Numbered from the stretch's first letter, positions 8,934 through 18,255 are shown. The stretch: 64,000 nt of DNA from CAIUKV01 sp041659105 (GCA_041659105.1 JBAZYX010000005.1:1-64000); one strand, 5' to 3'. Program-made: numbers and translations. Notes: generated from the letters alone by a model not told the origin.

Positions 8934-10061
8934 TCAGTGGCTCACGCCGCCCTCCGGCATCGCGACCTGACCGGCCTGGAACAGACCGAGGGCGCCCTTC
9001 GACGCACTGGCGAACTTGTGCGTCACGAACGGATAGAGGCCGGGCACGTCGAAGGTGAACTCGACGAAGCCCCCCTGCGCGGGTTGGAGGTCCAGCGCCT
9101 GGGACCCACCCTGTTGTGGCCCGGGACGCAACAGGTACGTCCCCTCCTTGTAGACGGTGTCGAAGATCGTGCCGATGACATGGAACGACGAGTTCTCCGA
9201 CGGCCCCGCGTCGAGCACCCAGACGCGGACCCGCTCGTGGGGCTCGACCCGGATCATGTCGAACTTGTACTGGTTGACGTAGCCGTTGAAGACGACGCCG
9301 TCCCATTGCTCGGCCAGCATCTTCTCGAGCTGCGCGACCTCGCCCTCGGGTGCGGTGTAGAGCTCCGACTGCACCATCACGAACTCGTGGTCGACCGGTT
9401 GCAGGTCGGGGGGATCGATGATGAGCGCGCCGTACATGCCGTTGCCGATGTGGTGCAGCACGGGCGGCGTGCCGCAGTGGTACATGAAGATGCCCGACTT
9501 CTGCGCGACGAACGTGTAGACGAGACTCTGCCCCGGGTCGATCGAACGCATCTCCACGTTCCAGGCGACCTTGCTCGCGTGGAAGTCGATCGAGTGCTGG
9601 ATCGAGCCCTTGTTCACGAGCGTGATCTCGAAGGTGTCGCCGACCTTGCCGCGCAGCACCGGTCCCGGCACGGTGTCACCGAAGGTCCACATCCGCTGGA
9701 GCACCCCGGGCGCGATCTCCAGGTCCTTCTCGGTGGCCTCGAGCGTGATGCGGTGCACGGTGCCGGTCTCGACGACCGGAGCCTTGGGGTCGCGCGCTCG
9801 GAAGTCGGCAGCCGGGTCGGTCGCGAAGTTGATCTTCTGGCCCGGGAACGCAGCCACGGCCTGCCCCGACTTCCCGCTCCCGGAGGCCGCCACGGTGTCG
9901 CGCGGTCGGGCCACCGCGATGGCCACCACGGACAGGATCAGCGCGAGGACCACGAACGCGGACAGCGCCCCGACCCAGAACTTGAACTCACCCCGGTCCC
10001 ACGGCGGTGGCTGCGTCGATGCACCTGAGCCGGCGTCGCGTTGACCTCGTGTGTCTGTCAC
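8934..10061 (-). CDS. Membrane-anchored two-domain multicopper protein, NirK-like
   Basis: This 375-residue protein has an N-terminal transmembrane anchor (residues ~28-51) and two cupredoxin domains outside the cell. Copper-site residues of the NirK family can be read. HSIDFH gives the type 1 and type 2 His and the catalytic Asp, MYHCG gives a type 2 His and the type 1 Cys, HHIGNGM gives a type 1 His and the Met, and SSFHVIG gives the late type 2 His. From recall of NirK, the second catalytic His, usually in IHSQ just before this last motif, is Leu/Asp here (VLDAGPS). Nitrite reductase activity is therefore uncertain. The GTG at 10061 follows AGGGAGA. Confidence 0.8.
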   Translation of the reverse strand: MTDTRGQRDAGSGASTQPPPWDRGEFKFWVGALSAFVVLALILSVVAIAVARPRDTVAASGSGKSGQAVAAFPGQKINFATDPAADFRARDPKAPVVETGTVHRITLEATEKDLEIAPGVLQRMWTFGDTVPGPVLRGKVGDTFEITLVNKGSIQHSIDFHASKVAWNVEMRSIDPGQSLVYTFVAQKSGIFMYHCGTPPVLHHIGNGMYGALIIDPPDLQPVDHEFVMVQSELYTAPEGEVAQLEKMLAEQWDGVVFNGYVNQYKFDMIRVEPHERVRVWVLDAGPSENSSFHVIGTIFDTVYKEGTYLLRPGPQQGGSQALDLQPAQGGFVEFTFDVPGLYPFVTHKFASASKGALGLFQAGQVAMPEGGVSH

Positions 10062-10195
10062 GGTCTTCTCCCTCACCCGGCCGGTGGGGAGAGCATGCCC
10101 GTGCGCGTCGGGCCTGCGTAAGAGTCCTTCGGCCCATGACCCCATCGCGAGCAGGTGCGCTCCAGCGTGCGGCGGAGGGACCGAAGGGAAGGGTG

Positions 10196-10271
10196 TGGAG
10201 CCGGGAAGGAGATTCGAACTCCTGACCTGCTCATTACGAGTGAGCTGCTCTACCGACTGAGCTATCCCGGC
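10196..10271 (-). tRNA. tRNA-Thr (anticodon CGT)
   Basis: The minus strand folds into a full cloverleaf. The acceptor stem is GCCGGGA paired with TCCCGGC, and the D stem is GCTC/GAGC. The anticodon stem GCTCA/TGAGC carries loop CTCGTAA with anticodon CGT, which reads ACG. The T arm is AGGAG/CTCCT with TTCGAAT. The CCA end is encoded (complement of 10196-10198). It lies 39 bp upstream of holB in the same orientation. Confidence 0.97.
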
Positions 10272-10310
10272 GGGGGACGGGCAGTGTATTCCGCGACGAC
10301 CCCGGTTCTC

Positions 10311-11423
10311 CTAGCCGTTCGCCGCGACGCCCACCACGCGGGCGGCCGGGAGATGGACGAACAGCCGCTCGAGCAGGAGGCCTTCGTTCGGGTTGCGCTC
10401 GAGCGACTCCCGGGCGAACCGGCAGGCGTCGAGCGCGGCGGCCGCGGCGGCCGGGTCGAGCGCGAGCGGCGGTCGGTCGAGGTTGCGCACCGGCGCGTCC
10501 GGCCCGGCGAGGGCGTCCCGGTAGACGGTCTCGAGCGCGGCGACCCCCTCGCCGAGGGTCCGCCGGCGGGCGGCGCGGTGCTCGCGCTTGTGCCGCTCCG
10601 CCAGCCGGTTCACCAGGGTCGCCCGCGACCGGTCGGGGTAGCCCGCGGCCTCGAGCTCCTCGAGCAGCGCCTCGGCCTCCTCGGCCTGGCGGGTCTCGAG
10701 CGCGGTGACCGCGGCCTTGAGCGTCTCGGCCAGGGACTCCGCGGCCTGCACGGCCGACCCGGCCCGCCCGTCGAGCAGCCCCGCGGCCGCCACGAACGCG
10801 TGACGGACGTCGGCCAGCGGACCCGCGAGCGCCCGGGCCCGACCGAGCTGACCGCCGGCGAGGCTCGCCGCGAGCGCGGCACGGTCGGCGGGCACGCCGT
10901 CGCGCTCGAGCGCGGCGCGGATGGCGGCATCGCCGACGGGCGCGAGGTCGACACGCTGACAGCGCGACCGGACCGTCTCGGGGAGCTCGGTCGGCATCGA
11001 CGTCACCAGCAGCATCACGGTGCGCGGCGGCGGCTCCTCGATCGTCTTCAACAGCGCGTTCGCGGACACGGCTGCGTTCGCACTGAGGCGGTCGGCCTCG
11101 TAGAGCACGATCACCTTGCGCGCACCCTCGATCGGGCTGCGCGACGCCTCGGGGATGATCCGTTGGCGCACGTCCTCGTTGACGCGGTAGCCCGCGCCCT
11201 CAGGCTCGAACTCGACGATGTCGGGGTGCATCCCCCGCAAGGCGAGGTCGGCCGCGCGGTCGTCGTCGGGCGCGACCAGCGCGGCGGCGAAGCAGCGCGC
11301 CGCGTCCTCCACGCCCGACCCGCGTGCACCCACGAGCAGGTACGCGTGCACCGGTCGCTCGGCCGCGCGCTGCAACAGCGCGGCCGCGCGGTCCTGGCCC
11401 GTGAGCCGGTCCCAGATGCTCAT
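10311..11423 (-). CDS. holB: DNA polymerase III delta' subunit
   Basis: This 370-residue clamp-loader subunit opens with DRLTGQDRAAALLQRAA and a degenerate P-loop (VGARGSGVED) that lacks the catalytic Lys, as expected of delta'. The conserved SANALLKTIEEPPP and a Ser-Arg-Cys (SRCQRV) sensor region follow. It works with the tau/gamma and delta subunits to load the beta clamp. The ATG overlaps the tmk stop by 4 bp, so it is translated in the tmk-holB operon, a common bacterial pairing. The C-terminal Ala-rich part is variable in the family. Confidence 0.9.
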   Translation of the reverse strand: MSIWDRLTGQDRAAALLQRAAERPVHAYLLVGARGSGVEDAARCFAAALVAPDDDRAADLALRGMHPDIVEFEPEGAGYRVNEDVRQRIIPEASRSPIEGARKVIVLYEADRLSANAAVSANALLKTIEEPPPRTVMLLVTSMPTELPETVRSRCQRVDLAPVGDAAIRAALERDGVPADRAALAASLAGGQLGRARALAGPLADVRHAFVAAAGLLDGRAGSAVQAAESLAETLKAAVTALETRQAEEAEALLEELEAAGYPDRSRATLVNRLAERHKREHRAARRRTLGEGVAALETVYRDALAGPDAPVRNLDRPPLALDPAAAAAALDACRFARESLERNPNEGLLLERLFVHLPAARVVGVAANG

Positions 11424-12040
11424 GGCGCGAGCGCGGTCTCGACCGCGATCCACACCGCGCGCTCCACGGTGTCGGGATCGGCGGTCGCGTCGACGACGGT
11501 CCAGCCCTGGTCGGACGCCAGCCGCTCGAATGCCGCGGCGACCGCGGCGAGGAACTCGCCTCCCTCCGCTTCGATGCGGTCGGCCGGACCGCGTCGCCGT
11601 TCGGCCAGCACCGCGACCGGCGCGGACAGGTACACGACGAGGTCGGGGGCGAGGCCCCCGGTCGCGAACTCGTTCACCGCCGCGATCGCGTCGAACCCGA
11701 GGCCGCGGGCGCCACCCTGATAGGCGAGCGAGGAGCCGACGAACCGGTCGCTCACGACCCAGGCACCGCGGGCCAGGGCGGGCTCCACCACGTCGGCCAC
11801 GTGCTGGGCCCGGTCGGCGGCCATGAGGAGCGCCTCCGCCCGCGGCCCCACCGGGAGGTCGCTGTGGAGCAGGAGCTCGCGCAACGCCCGGCCCAGCTCG
11901 GTCGCGCCGGGCTCGAAGGTCGCGTGCACCTCGTGGCCCCGCGCCTCGAGCGCCCGCACGAGCCTCGCCGCCTGCGTGCTCTTCCCGCAGCCGTCGCAGC
12001 CGTCGAGCACCACCAGCCGTCCGCGCGCCACGGCGGTCAC
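11420..12040 (-). CDS. tmk: Thymidylate kinase
   Basis: This 206-residue dTMP kinase makes dTDP for DNA synthesis. The P-loop is DGCDGCGKST (residues ~12-21). The DRY-like motif is SDRFVGSSLAYQG (~95-107), and the LID-side sequence LAERRRGPADRIEAEG follows. The GTG start overlaps the stop of the MFS gene (GTGA), and the stop overlaps holB, so the three genes are coupled. The gene is close to topA, as in several actinobacteria. Confidence 0.93.
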   Translation of the reverse strand: MTAVARGRLVVLDGCDGCGKSTQAARLVRALEARGHEVHATFEPGATELGRALRELLLHSDLPVGPRAEALLMAADRAQHVADVVEPALARGAWVVSDRFVGSSLAYQGGARGLGFDAIAAVNEFATGGLAPDLVVYLSAPVAVLAERRRGPADRIEAEGGEFLAAVAAAFERLASDQGWTVVDATADPDTVERAVWIAVETALAP

Positions 12041-13449
12041 GCGGCGGCATCCCCGGCCACGTCGGAGCCCCCGGCGTCCACGCGGTCTGCGTGCGTCATG
12101 GTCCAGCGCGCGTAGAGGCCGGCGCTGAGGGTGATCATCCCGCCACCCCAGAGCGCGATCCGCACACCGGGGAACGAGTAGCTGACCTGCCCGATCGTCA
12201 CGATGCCGACGTTGGCGACGTCGTTCACGATCCAGTCCCAGAAGTCGGCCCAGAGCGGCGAGATGACGAGCGCGATGAGCAGGCACATGCGAATCACGGT
12301 GTAGAGCGTCGCGAAGATCCGCCCGCGCATCTCGTCCTGCACGGTCTCCTGCAACACCGTGAAGCCGGTGACGTACGACGTCCCCGCGCACGCGCCGAGC
12401 AACGCGACCGCGAGCGCGGCCGGGAACAGCGCCGACAGGGTGGCCGCGATCATCAGGAAGATCCCGGTTCCCATGACCGCGAAGTCGAACACCGTCTCGC
12501 GGGGGATCTTGTTCTGGACGAACAGCAGCAGGATCACCCCCGCCGCGGCTCCGAACCCGAGCGCGCTCATGAGCACGCCGAAGGTCGCGGCATCGCCGCC
12601 GATCCCCTGCTGCGCGAACACCGGACCGAGCGGGATCATCGCGCCACCGCCGATGAGCCCGAGGCCGAGGCCGACGATCACCCCGCGCACCCGCGGCTCG
12701 TAGCGGATGTACGCCAGACCCTCCTTGATGTCGCGCACGGTCTCGGAGAACTTCAGCTTGGACTCCGCGGACGTCCGCCCGCGCGGGATCGGGAGGGTGA
12801 ACACGATGATCGCCGACAACAGGAACGAGCCCGCGTCGAAGAACAGGGCCAGCGCCTCCTGGTCCACCTGGAGGGAGTGGAGCGCGTTGAACCCGCCGAG
12901 CCAAGCGGCCAGCGCCGCGAGGAGCGAGAAGATCACCGCGGCGAACGGGAACGTCCCGAACGAGGCGACGAGCGACAGCGTGTTGGCCGACGCGAGCTGG
13001 TCGGGGTTGACGAGGTTCGGTACCGACGCGTCCTTCGCCGGCCCCCAGAGCAGCGTGAAGATCTCGAGCGCGAAGCTGATGAGCACGAGCGCGAGGAGCG
13101 TGTTGACGAACGGCAACAGGATCAGCAGCGACGCGCGCCCGACGTCGGCGAACACCATCACGAGCCGCCGGTCGAAGCGGTCGATGATCACACCGCCGAC
13201 CGTGGCGAGGAAGAAGCCCGGGACCACCCGGGCCAGCATCACGAGACTGACCGCGGCGCCCGAGTTGTTGGAGACGCGGGCCGCGATCGCGAGGATCGCG
13301 ATGAGGCCGATCCAGTCGCCGGTGCTCGAGATCACCTGGGCCAGCCACAGCCGGAAGTACGCCTTCGTGCCGAAGACGCGCAACGTCGCGGGCGGGACCG
13401 GAGCCTCGTCGGGGCTGCTCGGGATGAACGGGGCCTGGTCCTTGCTCAC
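12037..13449 (-). CDS. MFS transporter (drug-exporter-like)
   Basis: This 470-residue polytopic membrane protein has about 12 hydrophobic segments and a first helix reached after FGTKAYFRLWLAQVIS. The cytoplasmic loop IDRFDRRLVMVFADV is the motif-A-like loop 2-3 of the major facilitator superfamily. It resembles the EntS/MFS_3 exporter group. The substrate is unknown. The gene sits between topA and tmk and overlaps tmk by 4 bp. It starts with GTG 25 bp downstream of the topA stop. Confidence 0.85.
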   Translation of the reverse strand: MSKDQAPFIPSSPDEAPVPPATLRVFGTKAYFRLWLAQVISSTGDWIGLIAILAIAARVSNNSGAAVSLVMLARVVPGFFLATVGGVIIDRFDRRLVMVFADVGRASLLILLPFVNTLLALVLISFALEIFTLLWGPAKDASVPNLVNPDQLASANTLSLVASFGTFPFAAVIFSLLAALAAWLGGFNALHSLQVDQEALALFFDAGSFLLSAIIVFTLPIPRGRTSAESKLKFSETVRDIKEGLAYIRYEPRVRGVIVGLGLGLIGGGAMIPLGPVFAQQGIGGDAATFGVLMSALGFGAAAGVILLLFVQNKIPRETVFDFAVMGTGIFLMIAATLSALFPAALAVALLGACAGTSYVTGFTVLQETVQDEMRGRIFATLYTVIRMCLLIALVISPLWADFWDWIVNDVANVGIVTIGQVSYSFPGVRIALWGGGMITLSAGLYARWTMTHADRVDAGGSDVAGDAAA

Positions 13450-13474
13450 CTTCCGGAAAGCCTAGGTCCGGGGT

Positions 13475-16273
13475 TCAGCCTGGCCCGTCTCCGGCGGGCG
13501 GGACGTCGCCGGAGGTGGGCGCCTGGGTCGCCTGTTGGGCGAGGGCGGCGTTGCGCGCGGCGTTCGTCTCCGTGACGGCCTGCTTCGCTGCGGCCTTCTT
13601 GGCGCCGGCCTTCTTGGCCGCGGACTTCCGGGCCGGGGCCTTCTTCGCCGGCGACCGCTTCGTGGCTGCCTTCTTCGTCGGGCGCTTCGACGGGCCCCGG
13701 GCCTCCCGCTCCCGGAGCAGCTCGACCGCCCGCTCGATGTCCAGCTCCTCGGGGGCGACGCCCCGGGGCAGGCTGGCGTTGGTGGAGCCGTCGGTGACGT
13801 AGGGCCCCCAACGACCCTCGAGCACGCGCACCGGTGCCCCCGAGTCCGGATGGGTCCCGAGGTCGGCGAGCGGGGGCTTGGGGGCGCCGCGGCCGCGGCG
13901 CTTGGGCTGGGCGAAGATCGCCTCGGCCTGGTCCAGCGTGACGTCGAAGATCTGGCGCTCGGACTCGAGGCTGCGGGTGTCGGTGCCCTTCTTGAGGTAC
14001 GGCCCGTAGCGGCCGTTCTGCGCGGTGATCTCCACGCCCTCGGCTTCACCCACCACGCGGGGCAGCGCGAGCAGCGCGACGGCCTCCTCGAGGGTGACCG
14101 ACTCGGGCGTCATGTCGGCGAACAGCGACGCGCGCTTGGGCTTCTCGCCCTTGGTGCCCGGCTCCAGCTCACCGAGCTGCACGAACGGGCCGTAACGACC
14201 CGTGAGCGCGAGCACCGTGAGGCCGGTCTCGGGGTCGTCGCCGAGGACGCGCGGGCCGGCGGCACCCTGGGCGATGAGCTCCTCGGCCCGCTCGATCGTG
14301 AGCTCGTCGGGCGCGAGGTCGGCGGGGACGGGGCCCTTCTCGACGCCCCGCTCCACGGTCGCGCCGTTGCTCCAGACCCGCACCACGATCTCGCGGCCCT
14401 GCGCGTCGGCGCCGATCTTCACGGCGTTGACCACGGCGGGGTCGATCGTGGCGAGGTGGTCCTCGTCGACGAGCTCGCGCAGCCCCGCCGTGCCGTTGCC
14501 GAAGTAGAAGGAGTGGAGCCACTTCTCGGCTTCACCCTCGCCGCGCGCGACGGTGTCGAGCGCCTCCTCCATCGTTGCGGTGAAGTCGTAGTCGATGAGG
14601 TGGGGGAAGTGGCCCTCGAGCAGCTGGATCTTCGCGAACGCCGTCCACGACGGAACGAGCGCGCTGCCCTTCTTCCACACGTACTCGCGCCGCAGCAGCG
14701 TCTCGATGACGGACGCGTACGTGGACGGGCGACCGATGCCCCGCTCCTCGAGCTCCTTCACCAGGCTGGCCTCGGTGTAGCGGGCCGGCGGGCTCGTGGT
14801 GTGGCTCACGGCGTCGAGGGCGCGGCACGCGAGCACGTCGCCCTCGGCGAGCGGCGGCAGCAGGACGTTCTGGTCCTCGAGCGCGGCCTCGGTGTCGTCG
14901 GAGCCTTCGACGTAGGCCCGGCGGTGCCCGGCGAACTCGATCGTCTGGCCGGTGGACTGGAAGGTGACCTCGGTGCCGGCGCTGCTCGTCGCGGTGTAGC
15001 GCACCGTCACCCGGCGGATGCGGGCGTCCTCCATCTGGCTCGCGATCGTGCGCTCCCAGATGAGCCGGTAGAGCTTGAGCTCGTCGACCGACAGCTGCGC
15101 GGCGATCGCGTCGGGATACTTGAACTGCGATCCGGCCGGACGGATGGCCTCGTGGGCCTCCTGCGCGTTCTTCACCTTGCCCCGGTACGACCGCGGCGCG
15201 TCGGGGAGGAACTGCGCACCGAACCGCTCACGGATCTCCGAACGGGCCGCGCTCACCGCCTCCGACGACAGGTTCGTGGAGTCGGTGCGCATGTAGGTGA
15301 TGAAGCCGTTCTCGTACAGCCGCTGCGCGACGGCCATCGCCCGGGCCGAGCTGAAGCCGAGCTTCCGGCCCGCCTCCTGCTGCAGCGTCGACGTGATGAA
15401 CGGCGCCTTCGGGCGCTCCTTGGTGTCCCGCGACTCGACGGACTGCACCGTGAAGGGCACGTCGGCGAGGTCGGTCGCGAGCGTGGTGGCGGCGCCTTCG
15501 TCGAGGTGGACCACCTCGCCCGGCTTCAGCAGGCGCCCGGTGTCGGGATCGAAGTCGCGCCCGCTGGCCACGCGCTGCGCACCGACCATGTTGAGGGTGC
15601 CCGGGAACTCCGCGGCATCGTCGGCCGTGGCGGCCGCCGCGAACCGGCCGGCGAGGTCCCAGTAGCCGGCGGAGCGGAAGGCCATTCGGGCCCGCTCGCG
15701 GTCGACCACGAGGCGCGCGGCCACGCTCTGCACCCGGCCGGCCGAGGTGGCGCCACCGGCACGACGGCGCATCACCAGCGACATCTCGTAGCCGAACAGC
15801 CGGTCGAGGATGCGCCGACCCTCCTGCGCCTCGACCAGCTTCATGTCGAGGGTGCGCGAGTTGTCGATCGCTTCCTCGATGGCCTCCCGGGTGATCTCGT
15901 GGAAGACCATCCGCTTGACCGGCACCTTGGGCTTGAGGATCTCGAGGACGTGCCAGGAGATGGCCTCGCCCTCGCGGTCCTCGTCGGTGGCGAGATAGAC
16001 CTCGCTCGCGTCCTTCAGGGCCGCCCTGAGCTGGCGGACGTGCTCCTTGCTCGAGTCGGGGACCACGTAGATCGGCGTGAAGTGGTCGTCGATGTCGATC
16101 CCGAGGCGCCGCACGACCGGGTTGGTCACCGTCTTGGGGACCTCCTTCGCGCTGCGGGGGAGGTCGCGGACGTGCCCGTAGCTGGCCTTGACCGTCACGC
16201 GGTCGCGACCGAGGAAGCCTTCGATGGTCTTCGCCTTGGCCGGTGATTCGACGATCACGAGCGGCTTGGCCAC
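13475..16273 (-). CDS. topA: DNA topoisomerase I
   Basis: This 932-residue type IA topoisomerase relaxes negative supercoils. The TOPRIM domain opens with VIVESPAKAKTIEGFLG and holds ATDEDREGEAISWH. The catalytic tyrosine is in GFITYMRTDSTN. Three C-terminal repeats contain GRYGPFVQ, GRYGPYLKKG and GRWGPYVTDG. As in actinobacterial enzymes, these lack the Cys4 zinc fingers and end in a Lys/Ala-rich tail (roughly residues 870-910). I prefer GTG at 16273, which has GAGG 8 nt upstream; a GTG at 16282 would add three residues. Confidence 0.95.
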   Translation of the reverse strand: MAKPLVIVESPAKAKTIEGFLGRDRVTVKASYGHVRDLPRSAKEVPKTVTNPVVRRLGIDIDDHFTPIYVVPDSSKEHVRQLRAALKDASEVYLATDEDREGEAISWHVLEILKPKVPVKRMVFHEITREAIEEAIDNSRTLDMKLVEAQEGRRILDRLFGYEMSLVMRRRAGGATSAGRVQSVAARLVVDRERARMAFRSAGYWDLAGRFAAAATADDAAEFPGTLNMVGAQRVASGRDFDPDTGRLLKPGEVVHLDEGAATTLATDLADVPFTVQSVESRDTKERPKAPFITSTLQQEAGRKLGFSSARAMAVAQRLYENGFITYMRTDSTNLSSEAVSAARSEIRERFGAQFLPDAPRSYRGKVKNAQEAHEAIRPAGSQFKYPDAIAAQLSVDELKLYRLIWERTIASQMEDARIRRVTVRYTATSSAGTEVTFQSTGQTIEFAGHRRAYVEGSDDTEAALEDQNVLLPPLAEGDVLACRALDAVSHTTSPPARYTEASLVKELEERGIGRPSTYASVIETLLRREYVWKKGSALVPSWTAFAKIQLLEGHFPHLIDYDFTATMEEALDTVARGEGEAEKWLHSFYFGNGTAGLRELVDEDHLATIDPAVVNAVKIGADAQGREIVVRVWSNGATVERGVEKGPVPADLAPDELTIERAEELIAQGAAGPRVLGDDPETGLTVLALTGRYGPFVQLGELEPGTKGEKPKRASLFADMTPESVTLEEAVALLALPRVVGEAEGVEITAQNGRYGPYLKKGTDTRSLESERQIFDVTLDQAEAIFAQPKRRGRGAPKPPLADLGTHPDSGAPVRVLEGRWGPYVTDGSTNASLPRGVAPEELDIERAVELLREREARGPSKRPTKKAATKRSPAKKAPARKSAAKKAGAKKAAAKQAVTETNAARNAALAQQATQAPTSGDVPPAGDGPG

Positions 16274-16431
16274 GGGGTGCACCTCAGCAGTCGGTGGGAG
16301 TGGAGCAGACGGGCTCGGGGCCGGTCAGTCTGGTCGGGACCCGCCGCGAGACGGCGAATCGGGACCGGAGTGCTGCCACGCCGGGGGCCAGGCTGTCAAG
16401 CGGCCGGCCCGCCGCGGCGCCCCGGAACGGG

Positions 16432-16641
16432 TCAGTCGGGGGGCGGGAGATCCCCGGCCCGAGCCAGCCGGGGCCGCACGAGGCGGGTCCACACGAACCA
16501 GGCCGCGAGCGCGCACATCCCGAGGATCACGAGCCACTGGAGCACCGCCACGACGTTGCCGACCTCCTCCCAGCGCGAGCCCAGGAGGGCCCCGGCGCCG
16601 ACGAGCGCGACGTTCCAGACGAGGCGCGAAAGGGCCGCCCG
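16432..16641 (-). pseudogene. Remnant of a DedA-family membrane protein (C-terminal third)
   Basis: A 69-codon open stretch without any start codon ends at TGA 16432-16434. Its translation (SRLVWNVALVGAGALLGS, then RWEEVGNVV, then a hydrophobic helix and a basic tail) reads like the last two helices of a DedA protein. It stops being similar at about 16641, 15 bp before an intact DedA gene on the opposite strand. It looks like the 3' end of a second DedA gene that lost its 5' part. The identification rests on eye alignment only. Confidence 0.5.
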
Positions 16642-16655
16642 TCTACAGTGCCTTC

Positions 16656-17357
16656 GTGCTGCACTCCGTGCTCGCGGCCGTCTCCGCCGCCAGCTTCCTC
16701 GACCCGAAGCACCTCATCGACTCGATGTCCCCGTACGGGGAGCTCGCGGTGATGGCGATCATCTTCGCCGAGACCGGCCTGTTGATCGGCTTCTTCCTCC
16801 CCGGCGACTCGCTCCTCTTCACCGCGGGACTGCTCGCGAACGACGGGAAGCTGAACATCGCGTTCCTCGTCCTCGGCGTGTTCTTCGCCGCCGTGCTCGG
16901 CGACCAGGTCGGCTACCAGTTCGGCAAGCGGGTCGGCCCGTCGATCTTCCGCAAGCCCGACGCGAAGCTGTTCCGCCAGGAGTACGTGCAGCACACGAAG
17001 AACTTCTTCGACGGCCACGGCCCCAAGACGATCGTGCTCGCACGTTTCGTGCCCGTGGTGCGCACGTTCGCCCCGGTGCTCGCCGGCGTGGGCGAGATGC
17101 GCTGGCGCACGTTCGCCACGTTCAACGTGATCGGCGCGCTCCTCTGGGCCGTCGGCATCACCCTCGCGGGGTACGCGCTCGGATCGGCCATCGGCGCCGA
17201 CAGCGTCGACAAGTACCTCTACCCGATCATCGGCGTGATCATCATCCTCTCGTTCATCCCGCCGTTCCTCGAGTGGCGCAAGCACCGCCGGGCTGCGACC
17301 GCAGAAGAGGCCGCGGAAGAGGCCGAAGAGCTCCACGAGCTCCTCGACGGGGAGTGA
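16656..17357 (+). CDS. DedA/SNARE-associated family membrane protein
   Basis: This 233-residue inner-membrane protein has the DedA signature: ETGLLIGFFLPGDSLLFTAG near the N-terminus, GDQVGYQFGKRVG, then ARFVPVVRTFAPVLAG and a C-terminal FNVIGALLWA helix. DedA proteins act in lipid-carrier (undecaprenyl-phosphate or phospholipid) translocation and membrane homeostasis. The last 20 residues are Glu-rich. The GTG start has no ribosome site but has TACAGT 6 nt upstream, so a leaderless mRNA is likely. It overlaps the cupin gene by 4 bp. Confidence 0.88.
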   Translation: MLHSVLAAVSAASFLDPKHLIDSMSPYGELAVMAIIFAETGLLIGFFLPGDSLLFTAGLLANDGKLNIAFLVLGVFFAAVLGDQVGYQFGKRVGPSIFRKPDAKLFRQEYVQHTKNFFDGHGPKTIVLARFVPVVRTFAPVLAGVGEMRWRTFATFNVIGALLWAVGITLAGYALGSAIGADSVDKYLYPIIGVIIILSFIPPFLEWRKHRRAATAEEAAEEAEELHELLDGE

Positions 17358-17764
17358 GCACCGTGGCCGGCGACGACGAGCTGCGCCCGTTCTTCTTCTC
17401 GATCGCCGACATCCCCGCCCAGTCGATCGCGCAGATGGTCGACGACATGGAGATGCCCGACGAGCAGCGCCAGCACCTGTTCGACGTGTTCGGCCGCGAC
17501 CTGATGACGAAGGTCATCCTCCAGACGCCCGGCCTCTCCGTGTTCCACGAGGAGGCGCAGCCGGGCGAGCAGGTGAAGCCGCACCGCCACGGCACCCACC
17601 AGATCACGTACGTGCTCCGGGGGTCGCTGCACTACGGCAATCGGGTCACGAGCGCGGGGATGGGCTACTTCAGCCCCGACAAGCCGTACGCGTGGACCGC
17701 AGGTGAAGACGGCGCCGAGTGGATCGAGATCCACGCCGGCGAGCCCCAGCTCTACGCCGACTGA
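17354..17764 (+). CDS. Cupin-domain protein
   Basis: This 136-residue protein has a single cupin barrel. Metal-binding motif 1 is KPHRHGTHQITYVLRG, with two His and a Glu/Gln position. Motif 2 lies around GMGYFSPDKPYAWTAGEDG. The N-terminal 50 residues are helical and unlike known cupin enzymes. The GTG start overlaps the DedA stop (GTGA), implying coupling; a second GTG lies 9 nt later. The 3' end overlaps the convergent thioesterase gene by 13 bp. The substrate is unknown. Confidence 0.75.
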   Translation: MSTVAGDDELRPFFFSIADIPAQSIAQMVDDMEMPDEQRQHLFDVFGRDLMTKVILQTPGLSVFHEEAQPGEQVKPHRHGTHQITYVLRGSLHYGNRVTSAGMGYFSPDKPYAWTAGEDGAEWIEIHAGEPQLYAD

Positions 17765-18255
17765 CCCGACTGGCCCGTCCGCCAGCTGTCGGGGACGCGC
17801 ACGGCACGCACGGTGGCGCGGGCACGCGGCTTGCCGTCGGCGACGAGCTCGCACTCGACGCTGGAGAACCGGTCGTCCACCTCGACGACCCGGGCGTGCA
17901 GCGCGCACTCGGCCGCGATCGGCGCCGGCCGGAGGTAGTCGACGGCCATGGAGGCCGTGGCGTACCAGAGGTCGGGGTCGCTCCCGACGTCTCGCCCCTC
18001 GCGCCGGTAGGCGTCGGCGATCGCGGTGCAGATGCCGTGGCAGTCGAGCAGCGTGGCGATGATCCCGCCGTTGAGGATGTGGCGCGGGCCGGCCGCGTGC
18101 GCTGGGAGCGGCGTCCACTCCGCCACGGACAGGTCCGCCTCGCGCTCGGCCCACCGGCTCTTGAGGTGGAGTCCGTCGGGGTTGTCGGCGCCACAGCCGA
18201 AGCAGAAGTTGTCGTGCATCCGGTCCTGGAACGCGGCGGCGTAGTGCGTGCTCAT
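17752..18255 (-). CDS. PaaI-like hotdog-fold thioesterase
   Basis: This 167-residue protein has the acyl-CoA thioesterase/PaaI hallmark N-terminus NFCFGCGADNPDGLHL and the hotdog helix HILNGGIIATLLDCHG, which carries the catalytic region, followed by VDYLRPAPI. It should hydrolyse an acyl- or aryl-CoA thioester in the cytoplasm. I chose the ATG at 18255, 12 residues after the longest possible start, because the family begins there. The gene is convergent with the cupin gene. Confidence 0.82.
   Translation of the reverse strand: MSTHYAAAFQDRMHDNFCFGCGADNPDGLHLKSRWAEREADLSVAEWTPLPAHAAGPRHILNGGIIATLLDCHGICTAIADAYRREGRDVGSDPDLWYATASMAVDYLRPAPIAAECALHARVVEVDDRFSSVECELVADGKPRARATVRAVRVPDSWRTGQSGQSA

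Noticed and set aside
13535..16246. A 903-codon open frame on the plus strand opposite topA
   Set aside because: It is the antisense of a certain gene in GC-rich DNA; its translation is Arg/Gly/Leu-rich with no domain, and topA accounts for the whole stretch.
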